A stretch of DNA of 64,000 nucleotides, from contig CM034547.1 in the NCBI GenBank assembly GCA_020055645.1, positions 58,158,909 to 58,222,908 on the forward strand, in the 5' to 3' direction. Shown piece after piece: positions 23,801 through 38,600 of the stretch (positions within the stretch are counted from its first letter, which is position 1; each line of letters opens with the position of its first letter). The notes beneath the pieces are model-generated. The model did no database searches. It had not been told where the DNA came from and saw only the letters and a list, made by a program, of their open reading frames with translations. The position numbers and the translations under genes are program-made. The stretch comes from Tomocerus qinae. Its lineage: Eukaryota > Arthropoda > Collembola > Entomobryomorpha > Tomoceridae.

Positions 23801-26800
23801 ACCATCTCAATCTATCTACTACTATATAACTTGTGTAACTTTTTGGCTGCAGGTGAATTGATGAATGCACGTCTCTTCCATTATGCTCTGCCTCTTCTCC
23901 ATAAACTATTGTCCTCCCTATATATACTATATGAGTTAGCATAATATACATTGCAGAGGTAAACTCCAGAACAAGTCAGTCTAAATAATTCTGGCAGAAA
24001 GCTTTGAATGTTTAATGCTACTATATCTATTTCTCTGTGATCCAATCCGATCCCTTCTTTTCTTTTCAGAACTAACTCCAGCCGACGATGAGCAAGAAGA
24101 AGAGAATTTAACAACGAAGGAGACCAGAAGCCAAAGAAGAAACTTTCTGCTCAAAGGATGGCATCTATTTAATCTAATGCATTTGTAGGCATTATCTCTA
24201 TATTGTGTAACTCCTTGGCTATTATCCTCGAATGTTTGTATCTTGTTACTTACGACTACTTTCCACGTTTAAAGTATAATGTTTCGTGTAAAGTAATATA
24301 TTTAAAAACGATTAGAGACTCTATATTATATATACTACTAGCTATTTATATATCTATAGGTATTATAGGGTTATGTAGAGGTGGATTGCATTAAGAAAAC
24401 ATCAGCTTATTTTAGTTGCTTACTTAGTGTGTGGGCCACAGAAGAAATAACTTGAAACTCATCACGTGTGACAATGTATTTTTCATAAAGGATTTAATTT
24501 AATTATCTTTGATTCGAATTCGAATAGGTGAGCATCATGGAGGTCGTGCGAACGTAGGAACGATGACAAGTTGGAAAATGCAGTCTCGATTTGGTCCAAA
24601 GATCCCGGAGGCCTTCTCAATCTATGCAAAGCGTATAAGAAAGCAAAGTAAACAGTAGACAATGCAACCCTATAAGAAGTACATATTAGCTCCAAATCAT
24701 TATCGTCTCTTCTCCTCCTCCATTATACGTATATTATTTAATGCGAATAATGCAATGTAAACTTATTTGTTTGTGTTTATACTTCTATTGATTGTATTAT
24801 TATACAGCCATTGTGAATCCCTGCATTTGTATGTACACAAGAATCTTAACCCTTTTTCGTATATTGTGCCCTGCCACAAAAAGCTAATTTATATTTCTCT
24901 GTGTATATTGTCCGCGATTTCATTTCGTTTAATCATTTCTCCATCTCAGTTCAGTTGAGTGAACTTTTTTATTTTTTACGTTTCATTGTAGTTTCCCTCT
25001 TTTCTTGTTATACAAATATGTACCTAAACCCATTGTACATCTTATCATTATCATTTCTGTTTTGTATTTGCGTATCTACACCCAAAAGCTACATTTGCTA
25101 CTTCAAATAATTTTATCACATTCATTACTTATTAAACTGTCAATTGTATTGTAAGAGCACGTAATTCTAAACCACAACGCAACAGTTGGTCTTTCCAAGT
25201 TCATATTTAGTTTAGCGTGAAATTTTATTGTATACACAAATACGTTAACTGATTGAATTCTAGTTGCTCTCCTCTGATAGGGTAGACATACACTCAAAGT
25301 CATTACTGCTAATCTACGAAACTTCGATAAATTATACCATTTGGCGGAAAGAGGATTTGTACAGTTTTTTAGAATTTCCTCTCTCTGATGTGGAATCTAG
25401 GCTAAGGAAGATAAGGCTACTTACTAGCACAAACTACCTACTCATCGACTCTCCTCTCTGTTACTACTTATCATATCAGGAGAAAAGAACCACTACCTAT
25501 CAACTCATACATTCTCTAACCTAACTAGTGTAACACTAATGCTAAAGCTTTTCTGTTGGCTAATATCCGTAATAAATTACCTATTTATTGTAACAGTATA
25601 GAAATAGTCAAGTAGGCATCTTTTTCCTGGTCACAATTATAGAAAACTCAAGAACGGTTCTGTCAATCTATACCTTTTGCTCCACAGATTACGATAGCAC
25701 TTCCATCCATTCAAACCACTAACTATTAAATAGTGCAACTTAAATGAAGTCAAATGGAATAAAATTAAGATACAGATACCAAGAGACAAGCCTATCACCA
25801 CGAGATAGTATAACTATTAACTATTCTTATACTTAATATTCTTATTTATGTAGTAAAAGAAGAAAAAAACTATGAAGCTTGTTTATCACAGGAAAACAGA
25901 CAATACCCTACAAATAAACAGTATTTATATTAAAGTTTCGTTGCTCCTTCTATTCCCTAGTGTATAAATAAATACATGATGTGAATACGTGATTCCCAAA
26001 GGTTTATTAATGTAGTACTTGGGTAAATTAAGGAAGGTAATAGAGTCTAAGTAGCTATATGCTATGCTTTTTTGAATGAAGGCAGATGCATGTAGATTGG
26101 ATCATTGAGGGTGATAATGATAATGATAATGTATTACATATAAGTCCTATCACTACTAGTTAATGTTAATCATACGAAGAAATGGTGAATTCGTCTAGTC
26201 TGCTCTATTCTGAAAATGGAGGATTCAGGAGCGAGTCAATGTTCATTTCCTGGCTTTAGATTAGGATTTTTAAGTAGGTACACTCAAAACTTTTGTATTT
26301 GGACAACAGTAAATTTCGAATCGGTTTTATTTAACTCACGCAGCACATCCTCTTCCACACTATTTTTATCTTGATTTTCCTTTTTCTTTAGCTTATTATT
26401 CTTAGGCTGGAGATCTCGTTCGTGATTAATAAAGGAGGATGCTGTTGGTGATATGAAATCTGATTTATTCGGGTAGCAATCTCCGATACTGTACCTTTAT
26501 GTAAGGGAAGGCAATCCAAGCCACCTAATTTCATCTCACGATAATGAACGTAAGCAAAATTTTTTGGTGTTGTTGACTGGTGAATATCTACATTGATACG
26601 AACGTGTTTTCCTATTTAATTTTTTATCCCACAAGATAGAAAGATTTTTATGCTTATGTATATTTGTAGATTACCTCCTAGTTGGGTTATTATAAAATAA
26701 ATGAAACCTAGGATGTATCTATTCAGAGAGATAAGTAGGGATGAGGGTAGATTTTAATATTATATTATGAAATCATATGGAATTCCTATTCTTGTTTGTT

Positions 26801-26890
26801 AGTCATAGAGATAAATAGTTACTGGTATCTGGTACATAAAAAGATGTAAAAAAACTGATGCATGGATTAGAGTTGGGGAAGGCAAACATT
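20878..26890. other. intergenic, nothing recognised
   Basis: No supported exon on either strand. Short open frames are scattered and mutually overlapping on both strands, as expected by chance. Confidence 0.55.
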
Positions 26891-26917
26891 TATCATCATC
26901 ATCATCATGATCATCAT
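26891..26917. repeat. ATC trinucleotide microsatellite
   Basis: Run of ATC units interrupted once by GATC. A GATAAT-type repeat lies nearby at about 26112-26130. Confidence 0.85.
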
Positions 26918-29900
26918 AACAAAACCAAACCATGCCACGTAAGGTAAGCATAGATAAGCTTAAGTAAAGTAATGTAAAGTAAATGCAACCGCGTGTTTTA
27001 AGCCATAAAGCCGTATCTAACAAACACATTTTCCATTGTAGAACGATAAGGCTTTACATAATGAGGGTAATACGAAGGAACTCTTCTGCCTCCCCTGAAA
27101 TGTCACTTTGCTCTTAACAAAAGGAAATATGAATTTGACTTTAAATTCCAAATGGACGTTCTAAATGCTGTGCCCCCTACAAAAGGCAGATATAATTCTA
27201 TGGGGAAAATAATAGTTTACTGTACTAAAGATAAAGTTTACCTCAATCTTTTCTCAAGTCTGTATTAGTATTGCATTTAACTTTTTCCTCACTGGGCTTC
27301 GTTTGGCTTGTCGTTCCGGTTAATTAGTTGTAAAGAGAACATCATTTGTGAGAGGCAGGAAAAAAGGATAACAAACTGCATATGTGTATACAATGTACCT
27401 GTAGAGCCAGTATATTGTAGTAGCTACACATAAAAGGAAGGACTGACTCATGTTATAAATGTGCTTTACAGTAAACCAAGTAAACTAACTAACTGAAACT
27501 AAGGTAAGCAAGTGTAGGCATATTTTATGATCGTGTAGAGTACATGAAGGATGATAGCAATGTACACAAGTATATAGGTACTTCTACTCAGACTGTTTAT
27601 GTAGATATTGTGCCGATAAAAATTTTGTGGGAATTCGTTTTCCTCAACTCCTCCATTGCATTACATTAATTCTTGACTTTGTGCATGTAAAGTGTGTGTC
27701 TGCGTATATTGAAGTAATAATAAGTATCAGCTAAGTAACTAGTTTATAGTTAGCTATTTACTTTGATTTCATTAGTAGAGCAGTTTCTAATATATACTTT
27801 GCATGTGTTATTATTTTTCGTAGACAGATTATTCTTATGAGAGAATGCGCTCTGGTCTAGGATTTTTCTATGTAGCACATATCTGAACATATTTTATACA
27901 CATTATTTCTATTAGCTGTGAGTGGTTCTAATAGGAGAGCGCTAGAGGACAAAAGAGTTGCAAAGCATCCCGGCCTGAGTTAACTAGTGTAAAGGAGATA
28001 CAAAGGCCAGAAAAATAAAACATAAGGAACAAATATAGATTTTAGGAATAGATTAGAAAGACATAGGAGAGGGAGGTCCTTGCTTTAACATGCTATTCCT
28101 ATTAGTAGGTAGTTCCCTGGCTACCTGGACGAGTCTTATAATAATATCATCGTCTGTGCTATACCATTTTCCTTGAGTTTTGCCGTCAAGACGTAGGAAC
28201 TAAATAGTAGAGTATTGTATTGCGTACACAATAGGACGATGAAGGATAGGAGACTGAGAAACACATGCTCGTCCGTCCGTCCGTTGAAAAGGTGAGCAAA
28301 TAGCTCTAAGTTTCAACTTATTTTCTCGATTCCCTCTATTGTGTACATTCATAAAGGTAAACTCTAATTTCTCTTCAGAAACTATAACGGGTTTTCCTCC
28401 ACTACTCCTTTTCTCTCTCCGTATTATCTCTATCTCAGATATGTGAATGACCTTTTTTTCTTATTTTTTCCATAATGCTCATCACACCTAGGATAAAACA
28501 CTCTAGGTTATAGCTAGTACATATATCTAACGTAACCTAAAACGTTAGAGTTACGCTAGGTACTTTCATAACTCGTAGTATTACATCTATAACACTACTA
28601 CTCCAGTCCTGCTAATTGTAATAGCCACTTAAGACGTAGGCAGATAAACTCCTAATTCATTTACTTGGATCTATCTTGTCGTGTCACTACAGTTCTAATT
28701 GCAAGATTAGCAAATGTGATCGGATCCATTTGTCAAGGAAGTTGATATTGTAGCGGAGATACGAGATAAATACCTATGTAATTGCATTCTTCTACATAGT
28801 ATATCATAATATTATCTAATGTATGTAATCAGGAGTCACGCTTTGACTTGGCATCCATATTGGCACACACAGCTTCACAACTTGGCACATTCAGAAATAA
28901 TCTTTATATTATGTAGAGCTTATGGAATTACAGTTGAAATTACAGAGGGTTTGGGTCCGGCCAGTCCACATGATAATTGGCTATTACTAAAGAACAAGAG
29001 CTTCTTCTTCCTATTGTATCCTACGGCCCAATAGGCGGAACAACATTAAATATATCATTTGATAATTGATACCTGTAGCATTCGAAGGAGTTCCTAACCT
29101 AACCTACTCTAAGCGCTCCTCTGCAACTGCATCTCATCATCTCGGCTCCTTCTCATTTCATTACAAGGAAGAAGGAGATACCCAAGACGCACTGTACAAT
29201 TAGTCTATTAATACCATTATTGGTCTAACGTGTAATGTCAGCGGATAAGAAGCTATCTTTTTTTTACCTGCTGTTACTCTCTGATGTAGCTATAGCTGTG
29301 CATTGTGTTTCTACCTCCGCAACGGAAAAACAGAGAAAGATTCATGAGAGATCATCACTCATATTATTATTACCTAGCATCACATCACATCGCTTTTCCT
29401 TGTACTTAAATCCAATCAGATCACTGAACAGTTAAATTAGGTAGTCAAACTGAAAGCATTTATTATTAAATCTCCTAAATATACCAGTATGAAGGGAAAC
29501 GGTACCTATCAACTATACATCATCGACTGTTACATTTGGATTTCGGGTTTACATGCAGTAATAACTGCTAATAAACTGTAAAGACTGTCAATAGATATGA
29601 TGTTTTTATGTAATTCAAATAGGGATTGCGGTGAGCAGAGGATGAGACGGTTGCAACGGCATCATTTAAGCAAATCCAATCGAATTTCTTTTGAGGAGTC
29701 CGACTTCTCTAACTCGTTTTTAGAGTTCCTTAACTGGTCGTATGCAGTCTGCGTGCTGTTATTGAATTGTGACTGGATTTGGTGGTGGCGGCATGCACAT
29801 TAGGCCATAATAGGCAGCACAGTGACCTGTATGCAAAATTCTGAGCGGATGAACATTATTTTTCAGTAGGATGTGAGTTTACATTATTTGTACATGTAAG

Positions 29901-31321
29901 TGGCTAAGGAATAAGTTGGAGATGTAGTAAATCTTAATGTTGACTCATGGAATAATAGCCAACGATGCTTTTCATATTCTTATCTTAATATTTACTCAGG
30001 AAGTTAATAAGTCAAGTTAACTTTTGTGTCATGTATGGTATCGTTCTGTGTGAGATTCTTCCTGCCTTGTCTTAATTCTTCTTGTCTGTGTCTTGCACAC
30101 ACACACAGTTGACTTCATCCTACATAATCGAGGCTTTGAAAGAGGAAGTACGAATTACGATTAAGTTCCACTTGAGATTGTAGTGTATTGACGTATCTGG
30201 CATTTATCTGTTTTCATATCTACCCGTGAATGGAAGCTGTAGTGTCCTGTTTTCAGTATCTCTCCCTGTCGTGCACAAAAGCCTAACTAAGCATAGGTAA
30301 GAGAATCGTATAATTATATATTTATCATACATTATGCACACATATGTGAATAAATAATAATCTCTCTGTCCATTTAGATATTTACCTTCTACTATACATA
30401 TGTGTATGAATTCTATGTTGATGCCGTGCATGTTATAAGGTAGAGACTTTCTTTCGTGCTAACTTCCTTCAAACTGCAATTACTATGCACCATACAACAA
30501 CGTAAATAAGTTAGGTAAGTTAATCATTATTTACTGCTCTTGTTTTGTTGCCAGTGCCACTCGTTTGGATTTGCTTCCTAATGGATTGGCTACTCACGGA
30601 CATGACATGATCACTTCTCTACCAGGAATTATACTATTTAGCCAATTTTCAAAACGAACTCGCTAATCCCATGCTAAGCCTTGTGCACTGAACTCTTTTC
30701 TGCTCGATGATACTTGTATTTGATAATGAAGTTAGTGTGTGAAAATACAAACACATACAAATCCTCTCTGCTTCCACTCCAAACACACTTACTAACCAAA
30801 GAATCATACGTAACCGAGAATTCTAGTGAGAAAAGTACTGTAAATCTTTTATTTTATGTGCGCAATAGTAACTACATGCAGTGAGAGAAAGATACGGATA
30901 ATGAATAAAGAATAATTATAGTAAAACTAGTTAGAACCAGCATAATAATACTACCATATAGCTATACCTACACATACCATCAACAATAAACCTAACCATA
31001 TTAGCCACGGATAATCTCTATGTGAAACTCTGAAGCTTTATATTGTACTACATAAAATAAGATTACCCACTTCTCTTCCAATTAGCTAAATATCCAGCCG
31101 TGTAAATAAACGCTACTAAATCTCATTATTAATTTCCTACTTCTAGATCTTGAGGTACATGTTATTCAACTTTACCCTGATATTGCAACTACTCTGGAAT
31201 CTGGGTATTTAGTTTACTATTTACTAGTTTCAACTCTCAGTAGTGCAATTAATTACAATAATAGGGAAGCAGTTAAATCGCGTTCAAACCCTTTTTGTTT
31301 GGTTAGATAGCTTTTACAACG
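26918..31321. other. intergenic, nothing recognised
   Basis: AT-rich, with a short CGTCCGTCCGTCCG run near 28270. No supported gene. Confidence 0.55.
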
Positions 31322-31480
31322 TATTATTAATGTTTTTATTCAAACAAACGGGAGAAACTCAAAATTTTGAAGCAGAATGCAGTTGGTTTATTTTACACAA
31401 CTATATTACTTCCACCAGAGGAACCTGCCAAAATTTAGAATCAGAGAAATATTATTATTGTTTTTATTCAAGCAAACGGA
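31322..31480. repeat. pair of 31-base direct repeats 128 bases apart
   Basis: Copies at 31322-31352 and 31450-31480 match at 28 of 31 positions around TGTTTTTATTCAA and CAAACGG. The sequence between and just after them is only weakly similar, so this may be an old tandem duplication of about 128 bases. Confidence 0.5.
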
Positions 31481-32280
31481 TAAAAGGCGAAATAAATTGA
31501 ACATGAAATGGTGTAACTGTAAGATTGACATTTTGCAAGGAAATTAATTGGACAATTTAGCAATATAGAAGGTGCAAAAGGGTAGCACGCACTTTCCGCG
31601 AATAGAAAATAGAGTTATAATGCAGCTGGTAGTACACATATCATAAAAAAGCATCAGTGCTATATTTAAATGAAGATTATCATGTGCGAATAGGTTTAGT
31701 GCTATTAGTAGGTAATAAGCAAGTGTAGAAAGATTGCGGTCATTATTTCTGAGTGTGACTGTGTTTATTTGCTTGTATTTATTCACAGGAGTGGGTAATT
31801 TATGATTGAAAAGAACACAAAGTCGGCTAACCCAATTTCCTGATTTGAGATTTTACCGTATGGTGTGTGTAATAAAGTAGTTTGCGGAATAACTATAAAA
31901 TAAATAGGTTCCATTGAGAAAAGAGCTGCCGTGTCATTCTTAATCATGTCATGTGCATTTGCATAGAGAATTGTATTTACGTTGAGAGCGGTACTACGTA
32001 GGTAACGTGAAGTAATTTAGTGTAACAAACAAACAACTGCTCACAATAGCATATTTACAATTCCGTAACTACTGTAAATGTATGAAGAGAGCTGTGTTGG
32101 TTGTTTTTGATGTTTCTTGTGATATCTGATCGTCAGTTTAGTCAGGTAAGTAGTGAGGCAAAGGGTAAGTATTAGCATAAATAAGGATAGCATGCGAGCA
32201 GAACAAAATGCCAGGAAATCATTTAGCCTCAACGACAATTTGCGAGGCATTGTGCATGCAATTAACTATAAAGAACAGCA

Positions 32281-32288
32281 TATAAATA
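32281..32288 (+). promoter_or_regulatory. TATA box candidate
   Basis: TATAAATA, a perfect TATA match, followed about 30-36 bases later by GCACAGTC, which resembles an initiator. An ATG with a hydrophobic N-terminus starts at 32380. Together they look like a core promoter, though TATA matches are frequent in AT-rich DNA. Confidence 0.3.
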
Positions 32289-32379
32289 GCCAATATAATT
32301 ACAATTAAGCGGGCACAGTCGCTGTATCTGTTATTACTTATCTATTTAATTTGCTTGTGCATACGCCAACAAATATATT

Positions 32380-32628
32380 ATGGAGACAGACATTGTTGTT
32401 TTATATACGCTCGTGCTTTGCTTATGCCTCGGTTTTACCAATATAAATAAAAACAAGATTTCGCTTCCATTAGGTCTGCCAGTCTGGTTTTCATTAGCTT
32501 CTCTTTGGTTTGGATCAACACCAATGCAGGATTCTTGTAAATTACAGTGTAGCTCCAGTTCACTTTCAGTCCAAGCAAACGAAACGAAACTAAGGTGGTG
32601 GCGAGTGAGTTTGCCGGACAGAATATAA
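32380..32628 (+). CDS. weak candidate: first exon or short ORF for a secreted protein
   Basis: Open for 82 codons from a true ATG to TAA. Residues 1-4 are METD and residues 5-19 are hydrophobic (IVVLYTLVLCLCLGF), followed by a polar stretch, which is the shape of a signal peptide. The rest has three Cys and a Ser-rich segment near residue 58. A strong donor-like GTGAGT lies at 32605-32610 inside the frame, so this could be a first exon running to about 32604. The TATA box at 32281 lies upstream. No homologue is recognised and no downstream exon is secure. An antisense frame of similar length overlaps, so this may be chance. Confidence 0.22.
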   Translation: METDIVVLYTLVLCLCLGFTNINKNKISLPLGLPVWFSLASLWFGSTPMQDSCKLQCSSSSLSVQANETKLRWWRVSLPDRI

Positions 32629-35600
32629 TGCAAACTGCTTTTGCATGGCTCAAGTGAAGGTTAACCAACTTTTGCCAAATAGGCGAAAAAAGTCGGAATG
32701 CCTTTTCCTTATACTCTCGTCTGGTTTACTTACTATAACCAACACTAACTAACTAACTGTGTGAGTCTCTGCTACTTAAGTTCACTTCATAGTTCCTCCT
32801 ATCTATCTATACAGGATTTTTACAGCGCACTATAACATAGCGTATACATTTACTTACTCTCTTTTAATTTAATACTTTACTAAACTACAACATAATAAAT
32901 AGTTGCTCAAACACTCTTTAGCTCTTGTTGTTGTTGTCCTGTTCTGTCTCACTCAGGCTGTCCAGTCAGTCCACTCCTTCACTTAATAACTATAGTCAAA
33001 GTTCACTTTCTTGAGTTCACCATATACCTTTTTAAATGTAATAAATCTACATGCATATTACATAGCATTGATAGCAGTATCTATGTAGCCATGATAATAT
33101 CTACACAAGAGTACTAAATAGTTACATCTCATCGCACCGGTGAGGTAATGCTATGTATAATATTCTGAACTAATTTAAATATTATGCTTAAATTATCTAT
33201 TTGCGTGTATTCCGCTACATTACATATTAATCCATCCGTAACAACAACAGCGCAACTATTTGGTATAGTATTTATGTAGCAGGACTACTTTATTTACTTT
33301 TAGTTATATTATCCTCAAATATGCAATGTCGGTGGCCATAAGAGAGGAAGAGCAAGGTAGTAGTTTCCAATTGAAATCAACTTCAAGTAAAGAGGAATCC
33401 ACGAAGGGAAAAAATTCATTGCAGTGCACATTCCCGTCCTGACTGTCAGCAGCAGAGTTTATTTCCATTAGAGTCAGGCCAGTGAAGCCAAACACAATCA
33501 CATCTGCATAGCTTACTGCAGATATCAACGATACAATAGTTTAGTAAGTTGTATTGTAACTTAATGTGATGTAACCATTCCATCTGGGATTCCAGTTCAA
33601 CCAAGCCAAGGCATCTCCCATGTCTTTCATTTTATCGTCCCCGTCGCATTCTTAATATAATAACCAAACGCTCAACCGTTCAACTCAACACGTCACTTAT
33701 CTGATCCTATACTTGCCTCGACTCCTACAGATACATTTGCTAATACTCAGTATTTGCTAAAGCTCATGGAAACAATTTGACTATTTTAAAACCACACAAG
33801 AATGCGCTTTTCCAAGATCTCATGCCACGCTGCGCTGGTTTGCTTTGGCATGACTTCTTACTTTGTCCCTATAATAATATTACTTATAGTAATACATACA
33901 TACATACATCCGAATAACTAATACAGACAGACAGGTCTCTAGCTAAGTGGATATCTCAGAATTCCATTTACTAATACTAATAAGGATTCCCTTGCGTTTA
34001 CATTTTACATGCATACGTTTAATAATATTGCAGTTTGCCTACCTTTTATTTGGCTATTTGCTCAGAAACGGTGTAGGTTTACTCAGTGCATTCACATTCC
34101 CAATAATAATAGTCATACTATACTTATAGATATACAATTATGAAAAGTATGCACAGGGAATCTAATCTAGCTAACCAAAGATAGTCATGCAGGCATTCAT
34201 AATAATGTAAAGATATTTTTCTTATTTGTAACTATGTAAGTACCTAGCACAGGAAGATAAGAATGTTCGTTGGTAGCGAGTGAACTGACAATGGAGCAGT
34301 TCATCACAAGCAAATACTAAAAGATTCACATTCACAATCAGCATTCGTATGTAATGTACACAGAAAGGAGAGGAACCTTCTGAAAATAGATTTTTTTCCG
34401 CTGTCCTCATCATTCATTTCTTATTAAATAGATATCCTCATCTCCGAGCGGAAAGGATTTTCTTACGTATCTTCCTTATAAGTACATCATATAATAAAAT
34501 CTACTTAATAAGAAGCAGAGTAAACAACAGACGCAGAGAAAAGAGACTAAACACACACAATATTTTACACATACTATAATACCTACGAACTGATACGTAC
34601 TTAGTTAGTACCTCCTCTACTATAATATAATGCAATAATCTTGTACTGCTGGATATCATGTTACATATTGCTTTCTTGTTTGATAATTGTATTTCAGAGA
34701 TGTTCTTACATTATCTAACATTAGAAGATAATCTACTTCGTACTACTATTGAAAGAAGAATATAAGAAACTAAGAAAGGCGTTTAGAGAAAGAAATGGAC
34801 GGATGTTTGCACAAGGATAAATGTGTATTGACATGAATTTGTTTAAACATAATAAATCTATCTTCTATTGTTTCAACTATTGTTTGATGAGGCTGAGTAG
34901 TTGTATGTAGCTGATTGGGAGATTTGTGTGTGCGTAAGTAGGTACGGGACGCATTAAGTGAATTTTTAAAAGTACTACCTACCTAATCTAGTAGGTATGT
35001 AAAGAGAGTTCAAGCAGTTCATCTGAGTTTGGCTAATATTTCCATAACAAATAAGAGCAACATTATAATAGCCTGGCGGTAGGTACTATTGTATTGTGTA
35101 GCTGCAGTAGGTGCTTTACTACCTATAATGAGATTATTGTATCATAAAATATAAGGGTCTTAAGCGAGTTGACTTGAGTGATTGTACAAGACAACAATAA
35201 GGTAGGTATGTGCATTGTAAATGTGGTGTAAAGCAATAGAATTTAATAGAAATGCATTGACTGGACTGGATAGACTTGAATTCACCCAAGTAATATGTAT
35301 TGTACAAAAACGGGCATGGCATGGACAGGAGGAGATAGCTATCTGTATTAAGGAGTCAAGTCAGTAGTGTTTTGTATAGTAAATATCGAGTCTATGTCTG
35401 TCAGGATAGTGGCTACTCGGTGTATAATATGTAATGCATATGTACTTATTAGTATTTACTATCTGTTTTAGCATTGTGTATTGTATCTTTGGAGTGTGTC
35501 TCTCGACCACATCCCAAGTGTAGACGCGAGGGCATAGTAGACACTATTGAGTTTCTGCATTGAATTCAATAGAGATTACTTGTGCTGATAGAATGTCATT

Positions 35601-38600
35601 CTGTTCACAATCACTTTGACGTTGGGCTCATTATGATAGATTTGCATTTGCATCTGTATTGTATTCTGCTGTTGCGTAATGTGAAGTAATGTATATGATA
35701 AAAATGGCTGAGCAGAAAATAGAAAATTCTCATGTGGGTCTTACTACAAATACAGGTAAGGTAAGTTCGTCTACTACGTCGTACTAAGTGATGTATAAAT
35801 AGTATTTGTAGTATGTTGTAGTAGAGTGATAAATGTAGGAACAGAACTAAAGTGGTTTTGTACAGTGTTCAGAATAAATATATAAATGGTTCGTCCGAAC
35901 GGAAATGAATCGTATTATTTTTCGTTTGTATTCTTATTTATGCACATCTCACATTACTTACTACAGAGACTATTACACGTAACCATATACTAGTTTAGTC
36001 AGTTACATTAGCAATCACCAGCCAGGCGTGGAGAAATTAACAATTTTTGTCGTTTTCTCCTCAGCCCTCGAAATAGAGTCCAAAGGGAAACTACCTTAAA
36101 GAGAAGGTATGCAATTAATTAGCATTTCTAAGTTTTATACACTGCAATTTAAATTCTGTCTCTGACTGACAGTGCCCATTACACGCACTCTGGCTTCACT
36201 TCTCGAAAATGCATTTAATTTATGTCTATATACATGGGTACCTTCTCAAATCAACTATAACACTAATAACCAGAGACAACAGAGGACAGAGAGAATTCCG
36301 TAAATACCCTTATTACGATGTACACCTTAAAATTAACAAGTCGTAACTGTAAGTAATCATCTTTTGAAAAAGCAACAAAGCCATGCATTTAAAAGTAATA
36401 GCCCAGCTAAGGTAACCAATAATCGTAGAAACGAAATGGGCAAACCCCACGATACACTATTAAATTGTGCATCATGCATGTGCCTATACAATTAATAGAA
36501 GGTACCCCATTTACTTATATATCGTTATACTATGATAGATAGTGCCATAAGTCAAAGGAAAGGAAAGCGCTAGAAAAAGAAAGCAAAGCAGGACAAGTCA
36601 AGAAAGTAAAATGGAATAATAATTAAGGAGCAGAGAGGAGTAGAGTAATAACAATGAAGAGGAGGAGGAGAGGCAAGACGCAGGTATAAGGAATCTGTAT
36701 TTACTATTATGTAGAGTAGACTCTCTATAAACAACGTAAAAAAGCTGGAAACGAAGCCCATCCGTCCGATGCAAAGTTGTTGTCTTCTTTTCTTGTGTGA
36801 TGTGTAATTTTATTGAAGAAGCTCACAATCCGCTTCTTCTTTGGATTATATATGCCTACCTGTTTACATACTTTCTTATAACTCTCCCTCTACCTACATT
36901 TATTTGTGCATCAATCTCTATAGTAGACTAAGTTGTGCTATGTATGCAAGTGAAGTCAACTCTGGTTCTCGTCTCCGTGGTTCGTCCCGACCGAACTCGT
37001 TTATAATATGACGAAATAAATAATATTATATAAAAAGGGGAGTCCAGCAGAGGAGTAGCGGACCAAGACCAACACCAATGCAATGCAAACTAACCTAAAG
37101 CAAAGCAACTAATATACATGCATACAAAGTATTGTTCCTTCTATATAGCCTAAGTAATTTATAATAATCCGAGAAGTTACAATCAAAGCTATCTGTAGGC
37201 ATTCTTTTTATACAAAGTTAATGAAAACGAAGCATGAGCAAAATGAGGAATGCTAAACTTACCTACTTGTATGTAGGGAATACAGGTATTTAATTCACCT
37301 CCTTTAAAAGCAAAGCTTGGTGGAGGGCTGGAGGGAGCTATGGAACTCAACTACATAGACCACTAAAGATGCTATATATGTACAGTACTCTATAGGTATC
37401 TAGGTGAGTGATAAAGGTGAGGAGAGCAGTAGCATGCAGTAGGCCTGCTTTATATTTAGCAAGTATACATACACACAGTGCAGTAGTGTAAGAAGTGGGT
37501 AATTTCTTACGTTAGTTGTCGTTAGCATTGGCTTTAAGCTAGAAAGAGCAGAAATTCAAATGGGAGTGAGAGATTGGCTTATATGATGGAAAGAGAGCTG
37601 AGTGCCTAGATAGAATAGAATAGAGCCCGCCTGGATGATCAACCTTGAAGACTGAAAGAGAGAGAGAGAGAGCAAAGTTAACTAACTAAGGATAAGTAAG
37701 TATGCTTTTATATGCATGTATCTCTTATTATGTATTTGAGTCACACAAAAAACTCATCCCCTTTGTTTAAAACCTCTGGTGACTTGGCTGTACTATAGGG
37801 TAATACATAATAATGCATGGCAATGCAATCAGACTGCTTTCTATTACATTGCATTACTAGTTGCCTTCTGTAAGTCAAGGAGTAAGAAGAGAAGCTATAC
37901 ATTTAGTACATGCAGGACGAAGGGGTTGAGTTTTTACACTGGCTTTGAGTTGAATCCGATGCGAATGCTATCCTGGCAATGTAATAATCATATAGCGTAA
38001 TGCTTGTAATGTAATGTAATTCAACTCGAACGTAACTAAAAGTAAAGTAAACCCCCTTGAAGCTCGTCTTAACTTTTCTTCTGTCGTTTACTTGGATACT
38101 ACTACTATAGTAGTATAGGTACCTATGTACATAGCTCTCCGCTAAGTAAGTTAGTGTAGTGTGGAGGATTTGTATAACTTCTCCCTCTCTTCTTCGTCTT
38201 CTCTCTAAAGGTAAATTAATTATACCATTTATTATGTTTGTCCACCGGAAATCCTCCGCTTGCTGCTTCTACTGCACCAAAACCTCCCTCTTGTCTATAC
38301 GTACGTATTATATCTCCACACACACTATACTTATATTAGTTTAGGCTGGAACTAAACTCACTTGATAAGACTGGCTTGGCTACTTCTTATTCTTAATGCT
38401 TTTCTCCTATTACACCACTCGTTCCTAATAGAACACATGTAATATATTATATCTATATCTATACTTTGTTTTTTCTATAATATTGTATAATAGCTACGTT
38501 TGAAAAGTCTAAACTACGTAAGGAATAAGTAAGAGCAAGAGTGGAGAATTTTTATATTCCCCGTGAGTTCCATTTTTTCTATCTTGTTCCTTTAAACTTA

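Noticed and set aside
34162-34182. miR-9-like sequence on the minus strand (ATCTTTGGTTAGCTAG)
   Set aside because: The first 15 bases resemble miR-9, but there is a mismatch in the core and no opposite arm able to form a hairpin within 100 bases on either side.
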